Below are positions 23,289 through 36,296 of a stretch of 64,000 nt of DNA, in pieces; the stretch's first letter is position 1; every line of letters starts with the position of its first letter. The notes below the pieces were generated by a model. That model was not told the DNA's origin. It saw only the letters and a program-made list of their open reading frames with translations, and did not search any database. The translations under genes and the position numbers were made by a program. The DNA comes from Diphasiastrum complanatum. Its lineage: Eukaryota; Streptophyta; Lycopodiopsida; Lycopodiales; Lycopodiaceae. The DNA lies in assembly GCA_029204225.1 (NCBI GenBank), contig CM055100.1:13908538-13972537 (forward strand), read 5' to 3'.

Positions 23289-26200
23289 TTAATAGCTATC
23301 CTCGTCAGTTTGAGGTCTCCTTAGGAAGTACCGAAGAGCATTTGTCAATACCTGGTACAACCCATGTAGTAAGTTGATCATGAAGGACATTAGCGAAAAC
23401 ACTTTACTAAGTAATTACCATAAGAACCCAGTTACCTCTTCCAATGACTTGCTGAGTGCAGCACCTCGATAGCTGACATGAAACTTGTCTTTAGCTATCA
23501 GTCCCTGCAAACAAATTTAGAAAATCATGGGCCTATTTCTGACAAATGTTTTTCATCATTCTAGTCTGTAATGGCTGATGACATTAAAAGAATCTTGAAA
23601 TAGGTGTTAAAGCAACTTTGAGTTTGGAGCTGGAACGACTAACTTCGGTATCAATTTCTCCCGATTCAACTGCCACACTGATATCAGTGAGCACCTTAAT
23701 AATCTCCAAGAGTAGGCCTGGTCTATCAGCTGTCTCAATAGTTAACAAGCTGCAAAAGTTAACACAAATTGCCTGTAAACACATCTCAAACTTAAGCTTG
23801 AGACACATATAGGAAAAAGGTCAGTTTTTTTGGAACTTGCTGAGTCAAGAGCTAAAATAATCAGGCTAAAAAAATGAGAACAAGTTCTACCAAGTCCAGT
23901 ACAAACTTGGAAGGCCAAAAAAAGAGACAACCAACAAGATTGTGAAGTTACTGGAAGGTTAAACACAAGTTATCTAGTACATCAAAAAATAAAACGACTA
24001 TTTATCCTTACGAATACCTTCTTTTTGGGCCATCCTTTTGTACGGTGACACGTGTAGAAAAATTAATATCAGGCTGCAAATAACACTACCGTTAGTGAAA
24101 CAAAAAGTTCTCACAACTGCAGTGCAGGTTACATGCTATCACTGCTATAAGAAAAAATCCAAGCCCATATTTCAGACATTATGATTTGCTGTTAACAAAA
24201 CATATGTACAAGGTACCTTGTTTTGGACCTTACAAAGTGTGTAGGTGTACATTATTGCAATCTATTGAAATTTGCAAATGACCATCCATTTGCATTACGT
24301 AAGAAAATAATGTGCTCAGGTGCCTCTGAAGCACTTGAAATGCTCAAAAGAATTTGTACAGCTCCAGGTCCAAGGTAATTATTCCGAAGTGTTTAACCAA
24401 GTAGCAAAATCTTTCTCTAATCAGGCATATGTTGATGCATCAGACATCTTCATTTCATTAAACCTATGTTTTTGCTTCCAACGGCTTTTATATTCTAAGA
24501 AAATCAAACATTCCTTTAAGCTAGTGATAACTCCAGATACACTACAAAATGTGACTTTTAATTCTCCCCAACAATTTCTGCAAGTTTGAATAGTATGTGA
24601 CATCTCGAGCAGCACACTGTAACTTCCTGTAGCTACTTGTTTTCATTGCTTCAAATTCTCCATAGAACAAATTTGGATAAAGACTCTTATTCATGAAATT
24701 AGAAAAGCACAACTCTTCAAAAGGTGATGGCAATGATCTGCAAGATAACAACAATCACAACACATTGCGAACACTGTGATGATGCCAAATTCAGAATATT
24801 GCCCATACAAAATATGTCCAATCCTTCACTGTATGGAGTCCAACCACAACGTCCTAGACCGTCAACTCCATACATGGCATGGAAAACAAAGAAATGATCT
24901 GCAACGCTAGTAAGCTAGGCGGAAATAATGAAAACAGGCAAATACAATCAGGATTCAGCATTTTGAAAAAGAAAAACACATTGCGGCTTGAAACAAAGCA
25001 CAACTGTACCTTATTTGCTGGAGGTTTAGTACCAAAAGCTTCTCCCAGAGCTAATTGTTCACTAGACTCCTGACAAGTATAAGGGGCAAGAAAACAATAA
25101 ACACAAGAGTCAACTACAATTCCAGAAATAAATAAGTGAACAAAGATGATATTCGTTCTATGGTTTTGAACTATCAGACAATTCATGTAGCACATACAGG
25201 GTGATATTGCAGTAGATTGTTAATGATGGTGAGACGGATCGCCTCCAGCAGCTCTGGGTCCTCCACTTTGCGTCCTGTGTCGCTGAAAACCACATGAAGT
25301 TCAATTTAACAATAAATCCACACTGTTTCCCTTTAATGCGGATTACACAGTCTATCTGAAGTTTGAGATTTACAGCTTCTTAAATTAACCTTACATTCAC
25401 AAGAGTAATCAGGATCTACTTTTATAACAGTCAAGACTAAGCCACACAGGGCCATAGGGCCAAGTCTTAAAAACCATGTTAGTCGTAACCCTATTTTGGT
25501 AATTTCCAACAGGATTCCCTAAGGAGCCTGAAAACACTATAAACATAATAGCTTGAGGACATTCTACAGTCAGTAATTCTGAATTTTTGATGTCTTTCAG
25601 TTCTTTTTAGGAGACTCATACAGCAGCTCTTTTGTAGGAGGGTGTGCAGTCCACTTCATGCACAGCTTAATCATCTAGTTAAACATATCTACACAATCAT
25701 CAATGTATCATCCATGATTGTAAACATTTCCAGTCTTATGTGTTTTCTATTATAAGTTGCTTCTATTACACTTTACGACTCTTAATTCCAATGCCTTCCA
25801 AGTCCATTTGTTAATTTTCAAGTCTTAACTAGTTTCCAAGACTTCATGTTTTTTTGTAGTTTTTGAACTTTTTACATCATTGTTCTTCCTAAATAGGGCA
25901 GTTGTAGTGCACTTTACAGCTCCTCATTAGATGATGTGTAGAAGTCACATTTTGACTTTCTGGTTTCCACCTTTTCCAAGACTTGATCTTTTGTTTTTTT
26001 CTTTAAAACTCTTTTCAAGATTTTTGCATCACAGATGTCCCTAGAATAGGACAGTGTTAATGCAGTTTACAGCTTGCTATTAAAATGTCTTGAGGCTAGG
26101 GAGATTGAAACTCCAAATACGAGGGTTTTCCTGCACCTCATCTCTCCTGCAGTAGGTTGCTCCAGGTGCAGCACCTCAGTGGGTAATTTTTATCACTATT

Positions 26201-29200
26201 TGTAACTGCTTCAGCTTGAGTTGGGCAGTACCTCTTACTTGAGTACATTTTGGAGAGCCATATATAATGATTCATCAGTGGCAATGCTTTGATCGATCAT
26301 CTACTAGGCTTTCCCTAAAAAGGGATTATTGCATCACTCTAATGAGCGTTTATAGCAGCTGTACGACTTTATGCACCAGATGTAGGTCCTCTGTACATTC
26401 TAGAAAGGAGACTTTGCAATGAATGATTAATCTTTGTGACCTACACCATCCCAGCCTACTACAGAAATGCATGCATCTTCAATTTCTACTCTCTCATCTA
26501 GAACTGAGGCGCCAGTATGTATGGATGAGGTATCAGCGTCAATATCTACATGACGCATTGGCACTTGTATCTAAGCAAGTTTAATGAGTCACAAGATGTT
26601 CTAAAAGTGGTACAGGCACAAAATTTGTTTCATGAGGCATAGACATGTACAGATGGGACACATGCACAGGTTCATCAAATATATTTATTACGTTCCACAA
26701 TTCAGTTAGACATACATGTTTGTATATTTGGTTCTCAGATACATTTCTTTTGCTCCGTCAATGGTACATTTGAGCAGTATGATAGAAGCTTCTCCCTAAT
26801 TACCATATCAAGACCCAACCAAAGTGGTCCTTTCATACATGATCTTGAATATTGCGACTGCTCTGCGGTTCTTTTAGGAAACTATTTTTACATTATAAGT
26901 ATATCAGAAGTGGCTAATCCTCCTGTTATGTATTAATGCATGGTTTGTAAGTCAACTTCAGCTTTATGACCATTTTTTAACTTTGTTCCTACTGAAGCTA
27001 CAAGAGATTTATGGCCCTTAATACTTATAGATATAGCTCAGGATCTCTTTGGAGCTCTATATCCACTTCTTCCTAACTCTATATGGTATTCTTGTTCCAT
27101 AAGGCTAGCTTCAGATGCATTTCTTAAGTTGAACATACCATGGATATTCTCACATTCCTTTGACACTCTTGATCTATATGATTAGGTTGGAATGTATGTT
27201 GCCACTGTGTGAGACCTATTGCTATTTTCATGTGGCACTCTTGGTTTATTCGACTTGCATGTTATCAAAAATATGTAGCATATTCCGTTGGTCCATTCTA
27301 GTAGTCTGGTCATTGCTTATGGCATATATTGGCATAGACCTATTGTTGGTATTTGGCAGCAACTTTCTTATCTGTCATGTAAGCATCAGGTATATATTGA
27401 TGCTTTCCTTTGATATGTTGTTCCATTGGTACATATGGTGTTTCCTCAAAATCTACTGGCATGGTCCTGCTTGTTTGCGACAACATTGATATCATACTCG
27501 TAACTTGTAAGCGTAATCAAGTGTCATCGTTTGGTACTCTTGCTCCACCCATACAGTTTGACCTAGTCTTCATACCACCATTCGACACAACTGTCATAAT
27601 TTCATTTTCATGTTACAGCTTTGAGTTAAGCATTTACGATTTTTCAGGTACCATACAGCATATGTGTTTTGGTAACCTATACAACATTAACATTCAACAT
27701 CATCATCGACATAAGCACATCAGTAGCCTTCTCTCCAGTTGCTCAACAACATTTTTTGTAACATCTGCATTAGCTTTTGTCTTTCATTTTGAATATATGT
27801 ATCTCTCCTACATATTGCAAACATTAAGGGCAATGTTTTTTTCCTATAGGAAAGAGTTATGGGTATACATTCAGACCTTATTGGAGCCTTGATTAGCGGG
27901 GACCACTAAGCTATTTATACATGGTTCATTAGTTGAGTCCATGATAAAGCTACGTAGAATGTGCCACAGGGCTATTATTAATTGGGACCACTAAGCATTA
28001 TTACATGGTTTACTAGGTTGAATCCATGTTGGTAAAATCAAATAGAATTTGATATATATCACATATGCAGCAAATCGCGATTTGCTGGAATCATGATTTG
28101 CTAGAATTGCAATTTGCGTCCTTTTTTTTAGACAAAACAAAAAACAAAAACAAAATGATGCCACAGGCCAGCAGACCCGCACTGGCCATGGAGAGAGAGA
28201 ATCGCTGCATATATTTTCATAGTATTTTGCACACTCCAGAGTCACTTTTGTTTACTAAACATATGCCCAGTTTGCATTTGCTGGTTCACAAGATGCTGAA
28301 TCTGCCTTTGCACTTTGCGTAGAGTGTGTGTTTGTGGCTATCAGCAGCATTTACAGAGATTGTTGAAGTGCATCACCTTGATTCAATCTGTGGAGTTCGA
28401 GATTATTTTCATGACAAGAAGGCCAGCAATTCACACATGCATCTTTGATATATATTATAGGGCCAATTGGTGAGGTGCATGGCCAACGTCAATCTTAACC
28501 CTATTTTGGTTCCCCGCAGGAGCCTCAAAACACACTGCACGATAATTCGTCGGCATTCTAGAGCTAATTATAACAATGTTCTTGAGTACTTTCTATGAGA
28601 CTTGTGTAACAATACTTTTGTAGGAGGGCTAACAATGCATCTCATGCTTAGCTTATTGTAACTCTTACTTGGCAATTGTTTCATGATCATTAAATTCATG
28701 TCCATTACTGTTATTGTTTTTAACCACATTTGAAGGTAATATTGTGCCACTAGAGATTAGAGAGGGTAAAAAATATTTTGGAGCTCCATGGATATCCTGG
28801 AAGTGTCTAATCTCCACTGCAAGCTGGTGCGATGAAACCCGGAGTTGGCCCAAAATGAATTTGAGGACATGAGAAGGTCTTGAATACCCCTATCATGGCA
28901 AGATCGAAAGCCCAACCGCATCCAACTCTAGAAAATGAGTCCAATAAAAGTTGACTTTGACCTTCAAATAGCCCTACCATGTTCATTGGATATAGGCTCA
29001 AAATGAATTTGAGGACATGAGAAGGTCTTGAATACCCCTATCATGGCAAGATCGAAAGCCCAATCGCATCCAACTCTAGAAAATGAGTCCAATAAAAGTT
29101 GACTTTGACCTTCAATTAGCCCTACCATGTTCATTGGATATAGGCTCAACAAATGAATCCTCTGATGTACTAGTGGGTACTAGTGGGAAGATGTGAAATG

Positions 29201-29305
29201 GGAATGCCAAATGCGTCCAATAGCCAGGAGTAGCTGCTATGCTTGACTATGAAGATGTTGTGAGGAAGTAAATACCACATGTGAGTATTTCATCTTAGTA
29301 CAAGA

Positions 29306-29351
<46 letters not shown>

Positions 29352-32300
29352 GCCATATCAACAAGAACCTTCTTGTTCCAACTTAACATCAAACTAACAT
29401 GCATGGTGAACACTTTGCTCTATATGGACGAGTATACAAGTGATGATTCAGAAGTTGACAGTTTCACCTCTTTGAAGACTTATTTAGCTCCTCCCTCTTC
29501 ACATTAAGTAATTAAAATAGATCATGTCAATAATTATCATAATGAAAAAACTAAAAATTGTAATTTATGCATACACAAGTACTCTTTGAGCATTGTCTAC
29601 AAGATTGCTCATTTCCTTGTGAAGGCTTTTTTGTTGTTAGCAAAATTGTTGTCAAGACAAGAAACTACATATTTTGGAAAGATCTTAAAAAGTGTACCCA
29701 TGAACTTCAACTAAGTTTTCTACCTTTGCCTTTTCCCACTAGAGCTATGAATGTATGTCTTTGAAAAGGACAAACAAGTGTAAGTGTAAGTGTAAGTGGA
29801 AGCAGGTTTTTGATGACAATCCACTAATTCAAATTCCAGGAAAAACTCTAAGAAAATAGCAAGAGAAACCTATGTCGTCGACGATTGAGTACCCAATTTT
29901 TCCTAACAAATCGATAGAAATGCGTCAGTGGTTTGGAACAAGATAGTTGAGACTAGCCAATCTTCTTGTATCTCTAAGATCTATTATTAGCAAAAGAAAA
30001 AACATATGTACACATATGTACACGTATGTGTATGACTAGTTCATAACATAAAAGTTGCTTAAGGCTAGAACCCTGTACTTTTCAGTTCACTGGTTTTAGA
30101 ATTCAATCAAAAATACATGAAAAACAATTATTTTGAATGTTTTTTTTTGTATGTCCTTTATTCGCTAAGTGGAGTCCAACTCGAGAAGAAGCCTTCACCA
30201 ACACGCCACCTATTGCAAGGATCAACCTTTACTACTTGCAAAAGGGAATACTTTCAATATGGGCTTTGGATAGCAGACGTGGCAGTGTGCATTAGAAGTA
30301 TCTAGGTCCTGAAGAATAAGTAAAACAATATGAGATACTTTCATTGTGTAACACTTACGCTCGAGTGATAACAAATTCATGGGGTTCTGAAGAAGCAGAG
30401 GGAGTTACGGTGCCCTTTACGACATTCAGTCCAAGATCCTTGAGTGCCTTCATCTGCAAACAGAAATCTAGAGGTCGTAACCGGAAAGAAAACAACTTTA
30501 ACTAAACCAATCATTATGACGTTGTATCGTGAAAATCACAGAAACAATGCTTCAAGGGTACAAAGAGGACAACCATGATAATATATTCGAATCTCAGCTA
30601 TAAAATAGCAGTTATTGATGAACACCTACAAAGCAATAGTACATACAAAAGAAAGTTACCGTATCCAAGAGAGCACCAAGACGATCTCCAAAGCTTAGTT
30701 TAACTACTGTAGCATTTGGATCTGAATCCTGGTCAATTAAAACTATGGGCTTTGGGACATCATATTCCGACTCCTCTGCCTGGTACATAACCCCAGAAAG
30801 GATCATATGTCATGCCAGAAATCTAGTTAAAAACAGGGAGTATCTAGAAATAAATCACTTTATGACTGAGATGTTGAGGTGCACGTAGCTAAGATCCTAA
30901 ATACCTTCCAAGATCCTTCTCCAGTTTTTCAGCTGGTTCTGACACGATGTCAAAAGGGACATCCAACAGAGCCAATGGACGGGTTTGAATAGAATCTTAA
31001 TGTTCTATAAATTGCCCCTTCAGACATTTGTGTGAACATGTACATTTCGAAATCAGAGGGGCATGCATAAGATTTATTTTTCAGTTTCATTCAGCTAAAT
31101 GCAACAGCCAATATTGATCTAGTCCTTACTAGAATGTCCTAAGGAGTCAGGACAGATGTTTTAAGCTTTGAGAATTAAGACCTGTAATGCAAGTGCTCAA
31201 CGTAACTGCATTGTATACCAACTTGACTAGTCTCATAAGAAAGGATGCCACCACATTTAGCAATTGTCAGTTTTGGCTTGCATCAATAATACAATAAACG
31301 GATGCATGGTCAAGAGTTTCCCTAAGATTTGTTTAACTTATCTCAGTAAAAAAATTTCTATAAGACATCAGGATGAATAAAAGATCCATGAAAACTTCCA
31401 GCAGCAGATTTTTTAGCACATGGTAGCTTTCACTCAGATATAAAGAGCATGACAAGGTAAATTCAACAAGAAAGAGTACCTTGATGGCTGGGGCAGTGGC
31501 ACTGGCAGAATCTGCAGAAGCACGACAATCTAGTCTGGATCAACACACACAGATGATGAAATGGAGAAATGAGGTTATGCTCAGCAGATAATGAACCATT
31601 AATCTGATCGGGATCATCAATAATGATAAAAATCTGAATTTGCATCGCTCAAGTAATGGATAGAAATATAAAGTAACTTAGAAGCCACTGAATACTGAAA
31701 AATCAATTTTAACAGACTCGAGAATGTTAAGTCATGGGTTTTTTTTATTGTCCAGGCATCAAGCATACGGAAAGCATGAAGTCAGCTTACGAAAGTTTAT
31801 TTCAGAGTATGACAGAATTTAGCATAACATCACCCAAGATTGAATAGAAGAACTACCACAGAGAAGATGTCCAATAGCATTTTTTTATGCAAAAGTAGAG
31901 CAATCGGGCCCTACATTTAAGTTAGTAAGATGAATAGGATGCAAAAACAAAAGCAAATGATTGAGGTGATTAGGCAAAGTGTCAAAACAAAACTCGGAAG
32001 TTTCTCTATCTGGAAGAAAGCAAAGTTCTGATCAATTGGGTAGACATGCTGAAAAAAAAAGCATAGACTGAAACGTAGCTATTTGCGAATGGCGTCCCTT
32101 AAGTGGATTCATTACCGAAAACAATCTAACATCCGCATGCAAGGCGAAAAGTCAAAGCTTCTCGAAGCTCAAAAGATAAAACTGCCGAGAGTTTCAATAC
32201 AGAAGCAGAGCCGGTCAATCTTGATCGGTTGGAATCTTTAAATGGGTTCATCTATATCTTCCGATTAATGAATCCATTGTTCATCGATTCTTCAACAAAT

Positions 32301-32780
32301 ACGTCCAAAGTGGTTCATCTTTTTTTCATAATTTGATTCGTTTGTCTTCAACAAAGACGTCTATTTGGCCTAAAAGATTTGATATCTTCGTACAAGCTGC
32401 AAATCGAGATCATCCTCACGCAGTTACGCAGTCTTACGGATTTTTTCATACCGCAACTCATTCCTTGAAAGGGCAGATAAGAGTTGTGTAAAGCTGGAAA
32501 AAGATTTTAGTTAATCTTTTATTGTGCATTAAAAGAAGAAAATCAAACAATCATAAGAGACTTTTTCTGGATTGTGAGAAGACGGCAGAAGATGGGAAAG
32601 AATATTAACAATTCAGATTCATGACACAGACCTCGGATGAAGGAAAGCAGCTTTGTAGTTGGAATGCAAGCATCCAATAAGAGCAATGCGAACTGGGTGC
32701 GTATAAGTCGAAGCCAGAGCAGTCAATCTTTCAGCTCGCTGGCAGTTTGCAATGCAGCTGTGACTCCATACCAAAGCCAT
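23289..32780 (-). CDS. ACR11: ACT-domain repeat protein, plastid, ACR11-like (10 exons)
   Basis: Ten minus-strand exons with GT/AG borders join in frame to 285 codons plus TAA: 32780-32632, 31534-31480, 30779-30660, 30453-30359, 25282-25198, 25069-25010, 24073-24018, 23749-23644, 23504-23436, 23351-23289. Residues 1 to about 55 look like a transit peptide (few acidic residues, then [12 protein letters not shown]). ACT domain 1 begins [20 protein letters not shown] and includes [11 protein letters not shown]; after the linker [20 protein letters not shown] comes ACT domain 2 with [36 protein letters not shown] and a C-terminal LRYFLRRPQ. The order and wording follow Arabidopsis ACR11/ACR12. 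In Arabidopsis ACR11 binds and regulates chloroplast glutamine synthetase and GOGAT; the same role here is inferred. The start is the only in-frame ATG of exon 1. It looks functional; ACR12 is the alternative name. Confidence 0.92.
28068..28087. repeat. Perfect 20-bp palindrome
   Basis: CAGCAAATCGCGATTTGCTG is fully self-complementary. It is followed by further GATTTGCTAGAATTGCAATTTGCG words in both orientations, reminiscent of the AATTGC blocks elsewhere in the window. Confidence 0.85.
28851..29148. repeat. 148-bp tandem duplication in intron
   Basis: CAAAATGAATTTGAGGACATG begins at 28851 and again at 28999. The two copies differ at only a few bases and end TTCATTGGATATAGGCTCA; a short third start (AAATGAATCC) follows. 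Confidence 0.92.
29307..29348. repeat. (GA)n microsatellite in intron
   Basis: Pure GA array of about 42 bp in intron 4 of the ACR11-like gene. Confidence 0.95.
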
Positions 32781-32913
32781 CCTGCAGCCAAAAATCCCAA
32801 CCCCCCTTGCACCTGTGCTCTGGCAATTTGATGCAAAACAAACAAACAGTAATGCACAAAACCCAATACAAAGGGATCAAAAGCTAGTCAAATGGATGCG
32901 GATAGAAAGCAAC

Positions 32914-33012
32914 CAAATGGGCTCAAGGCCACCATAGAATGGACTAAATAGATCTCAGAAAAGATGAAAACAGGCAAATGGGCTCAGAAAAAAAACACCA
33001 GTCAAATGGGCT
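32914..33012 (-). promoter_or_regulatory. Three AGCCCATTTG motifs upstream of ACR11-like ATG
   Basis: In gene orientation AGCCCATTTG occurs at 32923-32914, 32984-32975 and 33012-33003, that is 134-233 bp before the start codon; a degenerate copy is at 32889-32898. AGCCCA/TGGGCT is the plant site II element bound by TCP factors and common in promoters of organelle-related genes. The repeats may simply be a local duplication; the regulatory reading is inference. Confidence 0.5.
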
Positions 33013-33159
33013 GCTCTATTCCCACCACACACAGAGCAGAGGAGGAGGTGGAGATGGAGATGCAGATGGGGAGGATAGAGACATGAAAGCAGCTGCTACT
33101 TTGCTTCCTTTTGCTTGCATTGTTGTTCAACAACAAACTATCACAAAATATAGCCATAT

Positions 33160-36140
33160 ACTAGGATCAGGCTAGCCTATTTATTTGCCTTTCAAAAAAT
33201 GCCAAATTGAAAGGCAAAATAGTACTTAATGCCTTTTACACAAACTAAAAAAGCACAATGAAAGTCAAATAAAATTCAAAATTTTCAATAAATGCCAAAT
33301 TGAAAATCACACTCATAAATCACCCTTCTTTCTTTCTTTCTCTCTCTCTCTCTCTCTCTCTTACCCACCCCGCGCGGCCCCCGCCCCCTCCCCCCCAATG
33401 TAATCTCATAATATTTTTTATGGGATAAATTTTGGTTTCCCGGACACATGGCACCCGAGCATCCAATTAAAAAAAAAACGTGTGGTTATGGTGGAGCTAG
33501 GGCCAAAACTGTCACCTTTTTTGCCCCATTTTTTGCCCCAGCTCCCCCCCCCCTCTTTTTTTTGCATGAAAGGCAATTTAAAAAAATTAAATTTCATATG
33601 ATAAGTTACGAATTTTAAATTTTTTTTAATCTTCAAAATCTTTATAAAATACAACAAGATTATGTATGTAATGGCCAAAATCTACTTGCATTTTAAAATT
33701 AAAAGGTAGCTTTGAAAGTCTCAACAATTTGAGAAGTAGATATGCTTCTTAAATTCCAAGCTTGACCAAGACTTTTAGGGTGAGCCCCACCACCGAGTTT
33801 AGTGGCATGTGTTCTTCACCAAAGGCATGAAACATGGATGACTTTTGTTAGTACCATCTGTTACCAACTTTTACTTGGTCATAAAATCATTTTTTTTAAT
33901 AAAAAAAATGGAGGCGGCTCTATGTGAAATCAGTGCACCTCCTTTTTTTTGTTTTCAAAATTTTGTACATCCACCTCCCAAATGCTGGAGGGTGCACGTT
34001 AAAGAAATCTACCTTTTTTTTATGTGCATCTTCCGCTCGAAAGGTGTATGTAAAAGAAACTTATGGCAAATAAAAAGTTCAAAAAAAAGTAGAAAAGGTT
34101 GAGTAAGAGGAAATTTCATGCCACCCAACAACAAGCTTGAATCTACCTTGTTGCTCTGTTAAGATAATTGGGCATTGTTTCTAAGTTAGGTTGAGCCTAT
34201 CATTGTACATCTTTGCATAAAATATGCATTTCACTACATCGTGCAAAGGGAAAAAGAAAAGGGATTAACACCAATAGATTTATGTTAGAGCAATGGAAGG
34301 AGAGATGATGGCCTCACACAAATTCTATGTTTAATATTTACAGAGGGATTAAATTCTACAGAAAAATATGCTTTTTTAGGAAATTAAAATTCTAAGAGCA
34401 GGGTGTCCTTTCGAGGAAATGTGCATATGCCTCTCCTTTTTTCCAGTGTGCCCACAAAATTTTCAAGGTATAGTAACGAGTTTTGAAAAAGAGACCACCT
34501 TGACATATGATGATCATAGAGAAATTTCTAGAAACGTATAATATTTCATAGCGGTTCTTAATGTTTAGCTTTCGACATAGTGGTAAGCTATTGTCATGAT
34601 TTGTTGAAGGCTTAGGTGTCACTTTTAGGTGAGTTTGAGAATTAAAATGAGTTATTTGAATTTTTTATTCCTAAAGCAAAATTTCTCATAATAATTCAAT
34701 CACCTTGTTTTTCTTTCAAAGGAATATTGCAATGCATGAGCTTTACATAGAAAGCAATGTTCGGGAAAGCCGGCATCTCTTGAGAATGGAACTAGCATCT
34801 TTCGTCAAAAATTGATTTTATAAAAAATTCACAAGAAGTTGACTTTCAAAAAACCAACAACTTAATTTAAATGCAGGAAATTTTAGATTTGTCATTTTCA
34901 CATGGAGTAGATTTTTGTTTAGTAAACTAGATAGATCCTTATAAAAGTTGGGTTACATAAGCTTATTGAGTCAAAAAAAAATTAATATAAATATTTGATG
35001 TTTTGCTGGCAAAAGATTTGAGATGCAAGATCTCGAAGGCAAAATAAAAATAAAAATCAGTAACTTTAAAGAAATGCAAAAAATTGGAGGGAAACCTCAA
35101 AAAGATTTCGTGAACATTGCATAGAAACCTGAAAGTTAAAGTATTTTGAGTAGTTACAAAGTGCACTACCTTTTGCCATTTAATACTTAGGGAAAGACTT
35201 TATGATGACCTTTTCCATTTCATTACTCATTCAACAAGTCACTCCTCTCATCATCCTTGTTAAATACTTAATACCATTTTAACTAGTTGAAAGTGTCATC
35301 AATACACACATTCCCCAATACTCGGAGGCAAGTTAACCTATATAATGCATTTTGATTCTAGACTTCCACACCAAAGTAAGTTAATACATTCACATTTTGA
35401 TTCTAGACTCTCACACCAAAGTGAGTCAATACATTCACATTGGAAATGCTTTAACAATGAAAATTGAAAGCTCTTTGAGTTTCATACCATGTTCGCAAAA
35501 ATAGATCGATGTAGGACTAGGGCAACTATTGACATTTAATTTTCTATTTTAAACGTATGTTCTTGTTTTACCTCCTAAAAATACATTTCTTTGATTGATA
35601 AGGTTTAGATTGATATCTTATATGATATACTTTGTTTTAATATATGAATTTTAGATTTATATCTTTTACGGTAATAATTTATTGCTTCCATTGGGAACTG
35701 ATATTTTTTATCTTTGTTGAAAATAGTAATGTCTCTTTTAATAAGTTTGAATTAAAAAGTAAGTTTTTATATTTTTTGTTCTTCTAGATTGTAAAAAAGA
35801 TTCTTGAGTTTTCTAGTTTTTTAGATGACTTTGAGTTAGAAAATTAAGTTTTTACTTTTATGATTTTTTTAAGTTGCATAGAAAAAGCCTTTGAGGTGAC
35901 TTCTAGTTAAAGTGTTTACTCTTTTTATCCTTCTAACTTGTAAAATAAAAGTTTGAGGTGTGTCTTTTTTAGCGAGTTTGAGTTACAAAAATAAAGTTTC
36001 TAAATTTTTAAGCTTCTAAATTGCAAAAGAAAATTTCATTTTCAACATGGACATGAGATCTTCTCAGATTCTATAAGATCACTTCCTTTATAAGAGCATT
36101 GCTCCGAAACGCTAGCGATTCGGACAGCAAAACCAGTATT
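33160..36140. other. AT-rich intergenic DNA
   Basis: A short (TC)n followed by a C-rich patch lies at 33337-33397. 33940-34060 and 36240-36320 share wording (GGTGCAC...AAAAAA, TTTACC) and may be relics of one repeat family. No gene is recognised. Confidence 0.4.
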
Positions 36141-36275
36141 TATTTTTTAAACACTAGAACTCGAAATTTCAAAGTCGTAAAATCAGTTTTCACATTTTTA
36201 CAAAGGAAATGGACCAGCCTCACAGAACGTAATCTGTGGGGCAAATTTTTTTTATGACAAATGTTTTTTACATGG

Positions 36276-36296
36276 ACCTTCCGGACACCGGAAGGT
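36276..36296. repeat. Perfect 9-bp inverted repeat, 3-base loop
   Basis: ACCTTCCGG-ACA-CCGGAAGGT in otherwise AT-rich DNA. No U-run follows that would make it a terminator in any known plant sense. Confidence 0.7.

Larger units (their letters stand above)
25283..30358 (-). other. Intron 4 of the ACR11-like gene, 5.1 kb
   Basis: The intron opens with GTAAGT and closes with TTTTCAG in gene orientation. It holds a 148-bp tandem duplication, a (GA)n array, a 20-bp palindrome, and a diverged pair of repeats (about 25488-25700 and 28495-28650, sharing TTAACCCTATTTTGGT and CTTTTGTAGGAGGG). Plus-strand ORFs at 27160-27892 are hydrophobic, rich in rare residues and match nothing I know. Confidence 0.85.

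Noticed and set aside
27160-27892. Two hydrophobic plus-strand ORFs inside ACR11 intron 4
   Set aside because: AT-rich chance frames without recognisable domain or conserved pattern.
28851-29148. CRISPR-like array
   Set aside because: Two long adjacent copies without spacers in a plant intron; a plain tandem duplication.
33845-34102. 85-codon plus-strand ORF
   Set aside because: Poly-T/poly-A rich, no domain; likely part of a degenerate repeat shared with 36240-36320.
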